A stretch of 64,000 bases of DNA from contig JAAXZN010000017.1 of the NCBI GenBank assembly GCA_012719855.1, positions 62,001 through 126,000 of the forward strand. The letters run 5' to 3'. Shown in pieces: positions 7,793 through 16,337 of the stretch (position 1 is its first letter; every line of letters starts with the position of its first letter). Under the pieces are notes generated by a model. The model was given only the letters and a program-made list of their open reading frames with translations, searched no databases and had not been told where the DNA came from. The translations under genes and the position numbers were made by a program. Origin of the DNA: Serratia liquefaciens (lineage in GTDB: Bacteria; Pseudomonadota; Gammaproteobacteria; Enterobacterales; Enterobacteriaceae).

Positions 7793-8959
7793 ATGAGAAA
7801 GTGCGCGGAAGGAGCCGCGGCTTTGCTGCTGTTGTTGGCATGTGGCGCTGCATCGGCGGCAGAGACTGCACCTGGCAAGGATGACGGCATTCCCGCATTG
7901 CTGAAATTTGCCCAGCAACAGCAGGCGGCGCCGGTGGTGGAAACTGCACCTGTAGCGCCTCAGCCTGTGACTGCCAAGCCCAAACCTGCCGTTGTTGCGC
8001 GCGGAGACAACGCCCGTCTGACCGCGCTGAATCAGGCCCTGCAACGGCAGGCCGAGACCATCCGCCAATTGGAACAGCAGCTGGCGGCTCAGGCTCAACC
8101 GGCGGCGCCAGCCATCAAGGCAACACCCAAGCCAGATCCTATTGATATCCGGCCGCTGGTGGCAGCGTTGAAAGGTGTTCGTCAGGCCATCACCACACCG
8201 CCAGACTTGATCGCCATGGCGACGGCTCTGGCCCGGCAACAACGGATCGCCACGCAGCAAGAGCAACAGCTGCAACAACTCAACCGTCAGCTAGCCGCGC
8301 AGCGACAACCGCCGGAGCTGGTCAGCGATGCGGATAAGCAGGCCTACGCCGCCGGGGTTTCGCTGGGGCGTGACATTATGCATTTACAGGAAGAGAACCG
8401 CCGCTTGGGAATTGAAGCCGATCGCCCGCGTCTTTTGGCGGGCATTGCCGATACGCTGGCGGGGCGGCAACGCCTGGATGACGCCGCCATCGACCACGCG
8501 CTAAAGGCCGCAGACGCTGCCTTGCAGCAGACCCAACGGCAGCGGCAGCAGGCGATACGAGTGGAGGGTAAAACCTATCTCGCCGATTTCGCCAAACAAC
8601 CCGGTGTGCAAAAAGATGCGCTCGGTTTCTATTACCGCGTGGACTATGCCGGTAGCGGGCAGATAAAAGCCAATGACAACGTCGATATCGTGGTACGCGA
8701 AAGCCTCCCCGATGGGCAAGTGATTAAGGATATGGACTTGGCCGGCACCACAATCTCTTTGCCGTTGGCGCAATACCCGCCGCTGTTTAGGGCTGCCATC
8801 GGCAAGCTGAATAAGCACGGGTCCATGACGCTGGTGGTCCCCCCCGCCTTGGCGTATGGCGATAAGGGAAGTCCGCCCGCGATCCCGCCGGGTGCCACCA
8901 TGATTTACACCTTGCGCGTGGCCGACGTGCTGCCGCAGGACAGGAGCAGGCAAAAGTAA
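7793..8959 (+). CDS. Periplasmic FKBP-type protein, degenerate active site
   Basis: A 388-residue exported protein (signal peptide about 1-22, ASAAE). After a proline-rich linker comes a Gln/Ala-rich coiled-coil stretch (about 70-175), an FKBP N-terminal dimerisation-like domain (about 180-255, with AYAAGVSLGRDIM) and a C-terminal FKBP fold (about 260-380, ending with PPALAYGDKG, IPPGATMIYTLRVADV). The layout is like FkpA/Mip, but the usual FDSS active-site segment reads VIKDMD and the pocket tryptophan (PGW) is replaced (PLF). This suggests chaperone rather than proline-isomerase activity. It sits 2 bp after the lipoprotein gene beside a fimbrial operon, so a role in subunit folding is plausible but unproven. 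Confidence 0.8.
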   Translation: MRKCAEGAAALLLLLACGAASAAETAPGKDDGIPALLKFAQQQQAAPVVETAPVAPQPVTAKPKPAVVARGDNARLTALNQALQRQAETIRQLEQQLAAQAQPAAPAIKATPKPDPIDIRPLVAALKGVRQAITTPPDLIAMATALARQQRIATQQEQQLQQLNRQLAAQRQPPELVSDADKQAYAAGVSLGRDIMHLQEENRRLGIEADRPRLLAGIADTLAGRQRLDDAAIDHALKAADAALQQTQRQRQQAIRVEGKTYLADFAKQPGVQKDALGFYYRVDYAGSGQIKANDNVDIVVRESLPDGQVIKDMDLAGTTISLPLAQYPPLFRAAIGKLNKHGSMTLVVPPALAYGDKGSPPAIPPGATMIYTLRVADVLPQDRSRQK

Positions 8960-8974
8960 CTCAAGGAGTACGCG

Positions 8975-9256
8975 ATGGCCAAGGCGCCGATAACATATGA
9001 AATCAGGAAGTCACATATGCTAAACGTGTTACGAAAACTCTGTATGGAACGCGCGTCGGGAGCAGGAGAGCATCATCCTCCGGCACCGGAACACTGGCCT
9101 AAAACCAGGGAGCTGGCAGACAAGTGCGGTGAAAATATTTACACCACGCGCACGCTGTTATTAGCATTGGAAAAAGAGGGTAAAGTTCGTTGTACCCATC
9201 GCAGCATCAATAACTCGTTACGCTGGTATATTTGTGCATCACCCAAAAAAGTGTAA
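8975..9256 (+). CDS. PapI/FaeA-like winged-helix fimbrial regulator
   Basis: A 93-residue protein whose second half matches the PapI/FaeA DNA-binding family: TRELADKCGENIYTTRTLL (helix-turn-helix) followed by LEKEGKV and a beta-wing ending in RWYICA. PapI-family proteins are coregulators that work with Lrp at GATC-containing fimbrial promoters. The N-terminal 40 residues extend beyond the roughly 75-residue PapI. AAGGAG ribosome site before the ATG at 8975, 15 bp after the FKBP-like gene, so it closes a three-gene unit. Its likely target is the AT-rich region at 6614-7364. Confidence 0.75.
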   Translation: MAKAPITYEIRKSHMLNVLRKLCMERASGAGEHHPPAPEHWPKTRELADKCGENIYTTRTLLLALEKEGKVRCTHRSINNSLRWYICASPKKV

Positions 9257-9306
9257 TTCCTTTCCTGTTTCGTCATTTTGACTACCCTTCACAGCGGATC
9301 AATACA

Positions 9307-9336
9307 GGGCTGACGGTGCGAAAAGCGCCTCAGCCC
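9307..9336 (+). terminator. Hairpin after the PapI-like gene
   Basis: GGGCTGA (9307-9313) pairs with TCAGCCC (9330-9336), and an inner GGTGC/GCGCC stem closes a GAAAA loop. There is no clear T run behind it, so it is either a weak terminator or a stable 3' end for the lipoprotein-FKBP-PapI-like transcript. Confidence 0.45.
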
Positions 9337-9430
9337 GACTCCTTAATGACCAGCCATTGCTAGTGTAATTTTTGAAGCTTTATACTGGCTGCCTGGGGAC
9401 AAATATTTTCATGAGGGATGCGAGTTTATA

Positions 9431-10108
9431 ATGAAGGAAAGCAAAGACATACTGATATTAAATGATATTCATTATCAAATAGGTGATCAGGTTATTTTGG
9501 ATTCTGTGTCTTTCGGACTGAATCAGGGGGAATTTAAACTGATTACCGGGCCGTCGGGCTGCGGTAAAAGCACCCTGCTAAAAATCATTTCTTCCCTGAT
9601 CGACCCGACTCGTGGAGAAATTATCTTTGACGGTAAGGCCATAACCGATATACCGCCGGAAGAATATCGTCAGCAGGTGTCTTACTGTTTTCAAACCCCT
9701 TCGCTGTTTGGTGACGCGGTGTATGACAATATCGCGCTGCCTTACCAGATCAGAAAGCAAAAACCGGACAGGAAAAAAATGCAGGCCGATCTGGCGCGTT
9801 TTGGGCTGCCGGAAAATATGTTGGATAAAAGCGTAAACGAATTATCGGGCGGGGAGAAACAGCGAATTTCATTGATCCGTAACCTGCAATTTATGCCCAA
9901 AGTGTTGTTATTGGATGAGATCACCAGTGCGCTGGATGAAGATAACAAACGCAACGTTAACGACATTATTCATCAACTGGTGGCGCAGCATGGCGTAGCG
10001 GTGCTGTGGGTCACGCATGATAAAGACGAAATCAAGCATGCGGATGATGTGATTACCCTGAGTGCGCAGGGTGCACGGGCACAGGAGACGACCCATGAAC
10101 CAGCATAA
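9431..10108 (+). CDS. fetA: ABC transporter ATPase, iron-homeostasis exporter
   Basis: A 225-residue ATPase matching E. coli FetA (YbbL) in length and sequence. Walker A is GPSGCGKST at 40-48, the signature LSGGEKQ at 138-144 and Walker B VLLLDE at 158-163, followed by the switch His in WVTHDKDE. With FetB it forms an inner-membrane ABC exporter; in E. coli it raises resistance to oxidative stress by affecting iron content. Its last codons overlap the start of fetB by 14 bp, which indicates translational coupling. Confidence 0.93.
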   Translation: MKESKDILILNDIHYQIGDQVILDSVSFGLNQGEFKLITGPSGCGKSTLLKIISSLIDPTRGEIIFDGKAITDIPPEEYRQQVSYCFQTPSLFGDAVYDNIALPYQIRKQKPDRKKMQADLARFGLPENMLDKSVNELSGGEKQRISLIRNLQFMPKVLLLDEITSALDEDNKRNVNDIIHQLVAQHGVAVLWVTHDKDEIKHADDVITLSAQGARAQETTHEPA

Positions 10109-10868
10109 TATCAGCAATGAATCTTTGGCTTTGTCGATGGTATTGGTGATTGTCGCCATTTTAATCAGCCACAAAGAAAAGCTGGCGCTGGAAAAAGACA
10201 TTATCTGGAGCATTTGCCGGGCGGTGGTGCAGCTGATCATTGTCGGCTACGTGCTGAAATATATTTTTGATGTGAATAACGCCATTCTGACGGTGCTGAT
10301 GGTGTTGTTTATCTGTTTTAACGCTGCTTACAACGCGCAAAAACGCAGCAAATATATCGATCATGCGTTTATGACGTCGTTTATTGCCATAACCACCGGC
10401 GCGGTATTAACGCTGGCGGTATTGGTGCTGACCGGCTCGATAGAATTTACCCCGATGCAGGTGATCCCGATTTCCGGCATGGTGGCCGGCAATGCGATGG
10501 TGGCGGTTGGCTTGTGCTACAACAACCTGGGGCAGCGTTTCAAAAGCGATCAGCAGAAGATTCAGGAGATGCTGAGCCTGGGCGCCTCGCCGAAGTTTGC
10601 TTCGGCGGCGCTGATCCGCGACAGTATCCGTGCTTCGTTGATCCCTACGGTGGACTCTGCCAAAACCGTGGGGTTGGTCAGCCTGCCGGGCATGATGTCG
10701 GGTCTGATCTTCGCCGGTATCGATCCGGTCAAGGCGATTAAGTACCAGATTATGGTGACTTTCATGCTGTTGTCGACCGCCAGCCTGTCGACCATCATTG
10801 CCTGCTACCTGGCCTACCGGAAGTTCTACAACGAGCGCCACCAACTGGTGGTCAGCACGTTGAAATAA
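10095..10868 (+). CDS. fetB: ABC transporter permease, iron-homeostasis exporter
   Basis: A 257-residue UPF0014-family membrane protein, near-identical along its length to E. coli FetB (YbbM, 259 residues). It has about seven hydrophobic segments, and conserved stretches such as LCYNNLGQR, RDSIRASLIPTVDSAKTVGLVSLPGMMSGL and IDPVKAIKYQIMVTF. The ATG at 10095 (MNQHNISNESLALS) aligns with the E. coli start; it lies inside the end of fetA and has AGGAGA upstream. It forms the membrane part of the FetAB exporter. Confidence 0.93.
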   Translation: MNQHNISNESLALSMVLVIVAILISHKEKLALEKDIIWSICRAVVQLIIVGYVLKYIFDVNNAILTVLMVLFICFNAAYNAQKRSKYIDHAFMTSFIAITTGAVLTLAVLVLTGSIEFTPMQVIPISGMVAGNAMVAVGLCYNNLGQRFKSDQQKIQEMLSLGASPKFASAALIRDSIRASLIPTVDSAKTVGLVSLPGMMSGLIFAGIDPVKAIKYQIMVTFMLLSTASLSTIIACYLAYRKFYNERHQLVVSTLK

Positions 10869-10877
10869 TACAGAGAA

Positions 10878-10905
10878 AAAAAGTAGGGCGCTGCACGCAG
10901 CGCCC
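10878..10905 (-). terminator. Terminator between fetB and iolI
   Basis: GGGCGCTG (10886-10893) and CAGCGCCC (10898-10905) form a GC-rich stem with a CACG loop. On the minus strand a run of seven T follows, so it ends the iolT-iolI transcript. The convergent fetAB message may use the same stem without the T run. Confidence 0.8.
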
Positions 10906-10925
10906 GGTTAAATCAGGGGCAAGCA

Positions 10926-11762
10926 TTACCCTTGCAGCAGAGCGATACTCTGGCGGATTTCACGTTCGATATCCGCTGCCGTCCAGTTGTCCAGCTGCGA
11001 CGAGAACGGCTCGAAGGCGTAGAGGCCACGGTAACCGAGGCGCTCCAGATTCTGCACCTGCTGTTTGCTCTCCAGCCTATCCTTGTCACTTAGCATAATG
11101 CGCTCTTCATCGCTTAATGCACTTTTAGCCCGCGGATCTTCTACCCCGGAAAGGTGCACCAGCCCAATGCCGTCAATCTGAATTTGCGTATCAAATTCAG
11201 GCTGCGCCACGTCGCTTAAACAGTGATGGAAGGTATCCAGCACGATTTTGTAAGGCGCGCCAGAATCCCAGATCAGGGACTGCGTCAGCAGCGATGAACG
11301 CAGTGAACTGAAACCGAACCCCAGCGGCTCCACATAGCCCTGCACACCGTATTGCTTGAACAGCGGAGCCAGCAGCTTAAGGGCCGCCAGCGTATCAGTT
11401 TTTTTCTGCTCTTCGCTGCGGTTATCGCTCGCGCTGCAATGCGGGCACAGCACCAGTGCCTTGCTGTGGATTGCCTGAGCTTGTGACAACAGCGCCTCGG
11501 CGTTTTTCAGCAACGCGGCTTGATCGTCCAGCAGGTTAAACATGCCGAGCGCATTAATGGTGATGATTTCGATACCGTATTTTCCCGCCAACGCATTTAA
11601 TTGATCGTTGCTCAGGTTATCTGTCACCTTGCCGCTCGGCATATCGTTGCGCAGCTCTACTTTGTTGAGCCCGCACTTTTTCACCAGGCTGAAAAACTGT
11701 TCCAAATCGAGATTTGGCGCGATCTTGCGGTTGATGCAAAAACGGTCTGGCGCAATGGTCAT
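10926..11762 (-). CDS. iolI: Inosose isomerase-like TIM-barrel protein
   Basis: A 278-residue xylose-isomerase-like TIM barrel, the same length as Bacillus subtilis IolI. Metal-binding style segments are visible: the Glu in YVEPLGFG, the LDTFHH segment with Asp and His, HLSGVEDPRAK, and the Glu in YAFEPFS. IolI interconverts 2-keto-myo-inositol and 1-keto-D-chiro-inositol, letting D-chiro-inositol enter the pathway. It lies 46 bp downstream of the transporter gene in the same direction, forming an import/isomerisation unit. The assignment to IolI rather than another epimerase-like barrel is by similarity of the NALGMFN and LDTFHH segments and by context. Confidence 0.75.
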   Translation of the reverse strand: MTIAPDRFCINRKIAPNLDLEQFFSLVKKCGLNKVELRNDMPSGKVTDNLSNDQLNALAGKYGIEIITINALGMFNLLDDQAALLKNAEALLSQAQAIHSKALVLCPHCSASDNRSEEQKKTDTLAALKLLAPLFKQYGVQGYVEPLGFGFSSLRSSLLTQSLIWDSGAPYKIVLDTFHHCLSDVAQPEFDTQIQIDGIGLVHLSGVEDPRAKSALSDEERIMLSDKDRLESKQQVQNLERLGYRGLYAFEPFSSQLDNWTAADIEREIRQSIALLQG

Positions 11763-11808
11763 GATGCATTACTCCTGAATGAGTTGATAAAGCCTGATAT
11801 TTGCCGAC

Positions 11809-13236
11809 TTACAGCGGCGTGCGTTGTATTTCGGGTTGGGGTTGGCGATAGCGTTTTGCCATGACCACGTCCTCCATTTTTTCCAGCGATACTCCTCGTG
11901 TTTCAGGAATATAGCGGCCGATAAACCAGTAACTGAACAGGCAGCAGACGGCGAACACCCACATCGGGAAGGCTCCGTGGAAGCTGGAGAACAGGTAAGG
12001 GTTATCGTTGATCATCGGGAAGGTCTGGGACACGACAAAGTTGGCCAGCCACATGCAGCCGACGGCGATGCTCATGCCCTGGGCGCGCATGCGATTGGGG
12101 AAGATTTCTGACACCAGAACCCAGGCGCCCACGCCCCAGGAGAGCGCATAGAACACCATAAAGAACAGCATGCCAAACAGCGCGAAGTAGCCGGTGGCCT
12201 CGGTATAGAGTGCATAGGAGGTGATCAGCAGGCCGGCGATGACGCCCAGCGTACCCCAACGCATCAGCGGGATGCGGCCCATGCGATCCATCAACATGGC
12301 GCCGATGACGGAGCCGACCAGCTGCATCACGCCGATCCAGATGGTTTGGAACAGAGCTTCCTGCGCGTTTACGGTGACGGTTTTCAGCACCACCGGCGCG
12401 TAATACATCATCACGTTAACCCCGGTGACCTGCTGCAGCATGGCGATCATGCAGCCAACGAACAGAATGAAGCGGACCCGTTTATCGGCATAGCTGAGTT
12501 TTTTCTGGCTGGCTTGCTGATCCTGCCGTATCGAATCTTTGATTTCCTGCAGCACTTTTTTCGCGTGTTCGGCATTGGACACTTTGGTCAGCATCGCCAG
12601 CGCCTGATCGTCCCGGCCGACCATCACGCTCCAGCGCGGTGACTCTGGAATGATAAAGACCAAAATGCAAAACAGGATGCAGGGCAGCACACCGGAGGCG
12701 AACATCCAGCGCCAGCCCATCTCTACCAGCCAGGCTTCACTGGCGATGCTGGCGATTTTGAAGTTAACGTAGAAGATCACGATTTGGCCGAACACGATGG
12801 CGAACTGCTGCATGCTGAGCGCTCGGCCGCGCATGTCTTTGGGGGAGACTTCCGACATGTACATCGGCGAAACGGTCGCGGCGATACCCACCGCCAAACC
12901 GCCGATAATGCGGTAAATTACAAACCAGGTGAAGGTCGGCGCCAGTGAAGAACCCACCGCCGAAATGGTGAACAGCACTGCCGCCAGCATCAGGGCCTTC
13001 TTACGGCCATATCGCCCGGCCAGCGGCCCGGCGGCAAAGGCACCGACCACGCAGCCGATCACCACGTTGGAAACGGCCCAGCCGGTTTCGGCGGGGCTGA
13101 GATTAAAATAGGTTTTCAGGGATTCGATCGCGCCGGAAATCACGGCGGTGTCGTAGCCGAACAGAATGCCGCCAAGTGCCGCAATGCCGCATATTCGCAG
13201 TATGTACCCGGTATTATGCTTACGCTGAGATGACAT
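11809..13236 (-). CDS. iolT: MFS myo-inositol/sugar transporter
   Basis: A 475-residue major facilitator of the sugar-porter family with twelve predicted membrane segments. Family signatures are present: GRYGRKKA after TM2, PESPRW before the central loop, DRMGRIPLM after TM8 and PETRG at the C-terminal end. As the first gene of a minus-strand pair with iolI, diverging from iolA, its substrate is most likely inositol. Proton symport is expected from the family. The ATG at 13236 is the first in frame, but the usual purine-rich ribosome site is weak. Confidence 0.82.
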   Translation of the reverse strand: MSSQRKHNTGYILRICGIAALGGILFGYDTAVISGAIESLKTYFNLSPAETGWAVSNVVIGCVVGAFAAGPLAGRYGRKKALMLAAVLFTISAVGSSLAPTFTWFVIYRIIGGLAVGIAATVSPMYMSEVSPKDMRGRALSMQQFAIVFGQIVIFYVNFKIASIASEAWLVEMGWRWMFASGVLPCILFCILVFIIPESPRWSVMVGRDDQALAMLTKVSNAEHAKKVLQEIKDSIRQDQQASQKKLSYADKRVRFILFVGCMIAMLQQVTGVNVMMYYAPVVLKTVTVNAQEALFQTIWIGVMQLVGSVIGAMLMDRMGRIPLMRWGTLGVIAGLLITSYALYTEATGYFALFGMLFFMVFYALSWGVGAWVLVSEIFPNRMRAQGMSIAVGCMWLANFVVSQTFPMINDNPYLFSSFHGAFPMWVFAVCCLFSYWFIGRYIPETRGVSLEKMEDVVMAKRYRQPQPEIQRTPL

Positions 13237-13790
13237 GTGTTGCTCCGATTTTTTTTCCTGGCTTCCACCCGCGCTGTTGGTTGTAGGGAAGAGGAGGCGG
13301 AAGGGGTTGGACCCTGCCTGTCATTAAGGCGGTGATAGTCGAGTTAATGCTTCGGTGAACAAGAACATTTATTTCATAATTAGTGAATAATGAAATATTG
13401 ATTTTTAGATCCAGTTCAAAAAAAACCGCAAATGCCCCACAGGCGTTACCGCGCGATCCTTTAGCGTCGGGCCGGGTCACCTTTCCCCGCGGGCTGCCTA
13501 TTTCTGTATAAAAGTCAGGGCTAATTCCCTGCCGTTGGCGTGTGAACACCGGGACCGCTTTTTTTCCCGTATGTAATGGCCTTGTACAGTGACGTGGCAA
13601 AACTGCGACCTTCCGCACTAAAAACAAATTTTCTAAAATAATTTATTTGAAACTTTTTTTTCAATGAAATAGAGTTTGCTTCATCCGGTCAGGATTTAGC
13701 CTGCTTGCGGGCAGTCTCCGGCAAGCGGTGTGATGAAAACGCTACGGCCGCAGGCGGTCAGGCGACAGCGGACTTAAAAGAGGGTGAGAC
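13237..13790. promoter_or_regulatory. iolT-iolA divergent regulatory region
   Basis: No convincing gene lies in these 554 bp. Two inverted repeats stand out: ATTTCATAAT/ATAATGAAAT at 13371-13396 (10-bp arms with one mismatch, 6-base spacer) and TTGAAA/TTTCAA at 13647-13664 (6-base spacer). The first is on the iolT side and the second is about 130 bp before iolA. Similar GAAA/TTTC arms occur in the other iol gaps. They are good candidates for IolR operators, which is inference. Confidence 0.55.
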
Positions 13791-15296
13791 ATGAAAACCG
13801 TGGGTAACTTTATTGGCGGGCAGGTGTGCCTGAGCAGCAGCAATCAAACCGTCGACGTGCATAATCCGGCTTCCGGGCAGGTTGAACGCCGCGTGACGCA
13901 GAGCACTGCCGCCGAGGTGAAGCAGGCCATTGACGTGGCCCACCAGGCATTTGCCGACTGGTCGCGCACCACACCGCTGCGCCGTGCGCGCATCATGTTC
14001 AATTTTAAGGCGCTGCTGGAACAGCATCGCGACGAGCTGGCTGCGCTGATTGTCAGCGAGCACGGCAAGGTGTATTCCGATGCGCTGGGCGAACTGACCC
14101 GCGGCATCGAAGTGGTGGAATTTGCCTGCGGCATTCCGCATTTGATCAAGGGCGAGTATTCGGCGGACGTCGGCAGCGGCGTTGACAGCTTCTCGCTGAT
14201 GCAGCCGTTAGGCGTGGTGGCCGGTATCACCCCCTTCAACTTCCCGGCGATGGTGCCGATGTGGATGTTCCCTATCGCGCTGGCCTGCGGCAATACCTTT
14301 GTGCTCAAGCCCCCGGCGCTGGTGCCTTCGGCCTCGGTTCGCATGGCCGAACTGCTGAAAGAAGCCGGGCTGCCGGACGGCGTATTCAACGTGGTGCACT
14401 GCGCGAACGAAGAAGCCGCGCAGCTGTGCACCGATCCCCACATTCAGGCGGTGAGCTTTGTCGGCTCCTCTGCGGTGGCGGAACATATCTATACTACCGC
14501 CAGTGCCCACGGTAAGCGGGTGCAGGCCTTCGGCGCGGCGAAAAACCAGGCCATCATCATGCCGGACGCCGATCTGGACGCGACGGTCAATGCCTTGATG
14601 GGCGGCGCATTCGGCTCGGCCGGGGAGCGCTGCATGGCGTTGCCGGTGGCGGTGGTGGTCGGCGACGACACGGCCGATAAACTGATTGCCAGACTGAAGC
14701 CGCTGATCGCTCAGCTGCGCGTTGGCCCAGGGCTTAAACAGGGCGGCGAAGAAAACGAAATGGGGCCGCTGGTATCCTCGGCGCACCAGAAGAAAGTATT
14801 GGGTTATATCGATCTGGGCGTGGAGGAAGGCGCCACCCTGGTGGCCGATGGCCGTAACTATCAGGTGGCGGGTTACCCGGACGGCTATTACGTTGGCGGT
14901 ACCCTGTTTGACCACGTTACGCCGGACATGCGTATCTATCGCGAAGAGATCTTTGGGCCGGTGCTGGGCATTGTCCGCGTGCCGGACTACCAGACCGCCA
15001 TCGATACGGTGAATGGCCATGAATTTGGTAACGGCAGCGCTATCTTTACCAGCAACGGCCACTATGCGCGCCAGTTCGTGCAGGAAGTGCAGGCCGGCAT
15101 GGTGGGGGTCAACGTCCCGGTGCCTGTCCCGATGGCGTTCCACAGCTTCGGTGGCTGGAAGCGCTCGGTGTTCGGTGCATTAAACGTTCACGGCACCGAC
15201 GGCGTGCGTTTCTACACGCGGATGAAAACCGCCACCGCCCGCTGGCCAACCGGGCAGCAAACGGTGTCTGAATACAGTATGCCGACGCTGGGTTAG
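13791..15296 (+). CDS. iolA: Methylmalonate-semialdehyde/malonate-semialdehyde dehydrogenase (acylating)
   Basis: A 501-residue aldehyde dehydrogenase of the MmsA/IolA type. The NAD-binding section and FGAAKNQAIIMPDADLD lead to the catalytic Cys281 in GSAGERCM, and the conserved EEIFGPVL motif follows. IolA is the last step of inositol breakdown, turning malonate semialdehyde into acetyl-CoA and CO2 with NAD and CoA. It is the first gene of a plus-strand unit with iolB, divergent from iolT. GAGGGTGAGAC precedes the ATG at 13791. Confidence 0.93.
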   Translation: MKTVGNFIGGQVCLSSSNQTVDVHNPASGQVERRVTQSTAAEVKQAIDVAHQAFADWSRTTPLRRARIMFNFKALLEQHRDELAALIVSEHGKVYSDALGELTRGIEVVEFACGIPHLIKGEYSADVGSGVDSFSLMQPLGVVAGITPFNFPAMVPMWMFPIALACGNTFVLKPPALVPSASVRMAELLKEAGLPDGVFNVVHCANEEAAQLCTDPHIQAVSFVGSSAVAEHIYTTASAHGKRVQAFGAAKNQAIIMPDADLDATVNALMGGAFGSAGERCMALPVAVVVGDDTADKLIARLKPLIAQLRVGPGLKQGGEENEMGPLVSSAHQKKVLGYIDLGVEEGATLVADGRNYQVAGYPDGYYVGGTLFDHVTPDMRIYREEIFGPVLGIVRVPDYQTAIDTVNGHEFGNGSAIFTSNGHYARQFVQEVQAGMVGVNVPVPVPMAFHSFGGWKRSVFGALNVHGTDGVRFYTRMKTATARWPTGQQTVSEYSMPTLG

Positions 15297-15358
15297 GGCG
15301 CCATACCCGTCGTCTTTCAGGCCGCAGCGTGGTTACCTGCACCGGGCCCAGTCATCCT

Positions 15359-15415
15359 GTAGGGGGCGAATAAATTCGCCCCGATTAACGCGGGCGCAGC
15401 CTGCAGCGCCCCTAC
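15359..15415. repeat. REP-like palindromic repeat between iolA and iolB
   Basis: The element is bounded by 7-bp inverted ends GTAGGGG (15359-15365) and CCCCTAC (15409-15415). It contains two hairpins: GGGGCGAAT/ATTCGCCCC at 15363-15382 and GGGCGC/GCGCCC at 15392-15411. A related element lies before glgP (40603-40671), sharing GTAGGGG, the GGGCGAATA string and the GGGCGC/GCGCCC arms. Such intergenic palindromes are usually mobile, non-autonomous repeats that may also modulate mRNA stability. Confidence 0.7.
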
Positions 15416-15470
15416 GATGATGCAACGCCAATTATTTGGGGTCTATTCATACTTAATTGGGAGAATCACC

Positions 15471-16292
15471 ATGTCCTCATTGCTCGCCAAATGTCAGCAG
15501 CCAAATGCCGAGGGGCGCATCCAGCACGTCACCCCGGAGAATGCCGACTGGCGCTTTGTCGGGTTTGACGTCTATCGTCTCGAAGCCGGTCAGTCGCTGC
15601 AGTTGGAAAGTGGCGACAAAGAGCTGTGCCTGGTGCTGGTCGCCGGTATCGCTTCTGTCGCTACCCTGCGAGCGGAATACCCGAGCATCGGTAAACGGAT
15701 GAGCCCGTTTGAGCGCACCCCGCCTTACGCGGTATATGTGCCGCATCACGATCGAATTGAAGTGCGCGCGGAAAGTGCGTTGGAGTTGGCGGTTTGCAGC
15801 GCGCCCAGCCACGGGCACCTGCCATCGCGGCTGATCACCCCGGCGGACGTGGGCGTAGAGCGGCGCGGCAAAGGGCGCAACCAGCGTCTGGTACACAACA
15901 TCCTGCCGGACAGCGCGCCGGCCGACAGCCTGTTGGTGGTGGAAGTGTACACGGATGAGGGCAATACCAGCTCGTACCCTAGCCACAAGCACGATCAAGA
16001 GGACTCGCCGGATGAAACCTATCTGGAAGAGACTTACTATCACCGGATCCAGCCGGAACAGGGCTTTTGCATGCAACGGGTCTATACCGATGACAGGTCG
16101 CTGGACGAGTGCATGGCGGTGTATAACCGTGACGTGGTCAAGGTGCCACGTGGTTACCACCCGGTGGCAACGCTGGCCGGTTACGACAACTACTATCTCA
16201 ACGTGATGGCAGGACCGGTGCGCCTGTGGAAATTCACCTGGGAAAAAGACCACGCCTGGATCAATAGCGACGGTTACCCGGCGGCGAAATAA
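15471..16292 (+). CDS. iolB: 5-deoxy-glucuronate isomerase
   Basis: A 273-residue bicupin of the IolB family. It isomerises 5-deoxy-glucuronate to 2-deoxy-5-keto-gluconate in inositol breakdown. Typical segments are EVYTDEGNTSSYPSHKHD with its metal-binding His pair, the EETYYHRIQPEQGF stretch and VPRGYHPV. The ATG at 15471 (MSSLLAKC) is chosen over an earlier in-frame start because the earlier one would extend translation out of the repeat region; TGGGAGA lies upstream. It is 174 bp after iolA, with a palindromic repeat in between. Confidence 0.93.
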   Translation: MSSLLAKCQQPNAEGRIQHVTPENADWRFVGFDVYRLEAGQSLQLESGDKELCLVLVAGIASVATLRAEYPSIGKRMSPFERTPPYAVYVPHHDRIEVRAESALELAVCSAPSHGHLPSRLITPADVGVERRGKGRNQRLVHNILPDSAPADSLLVVEVYTDEGNTSSYPSHKHDQEDSPDETYLEETYYHRIQPEQGFCMQRVYTDDRSLDECMAVYNRDVVKVPRGYHPVATLAGYDNYYLNVMAGPVRLWKFTWEKDHAWINSDGYPAAK

Positions 16293-16297
16293 TTCGC

Positions 16298-16323
16298 ATC
16301 AGGCCCGGCTAGCCGGGCCTGAT
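16298..16323. terminator. Perfect palindrome between iolB and iolR
   Basis: A 26-bp perfect palindrome (ATCAGGCCCGG and its complement, centre 16310/16311) lies between two convergent genes. It forms a strong hairpin on either strand. No T run follows on either side, so it may be a bidirectional terminator of weak canonical form or an mRNA-protecting stem. Confidence 0.6.
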
Positions 16324-16337
16324 TGATCCTGCACCTA

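Noticed and set aside
13220-13627. 135-codon minus-strand reading frame upstream of iolT
   Set aside because: It overlaps the iolT start and the divergent promoter region and looks like chance coding.
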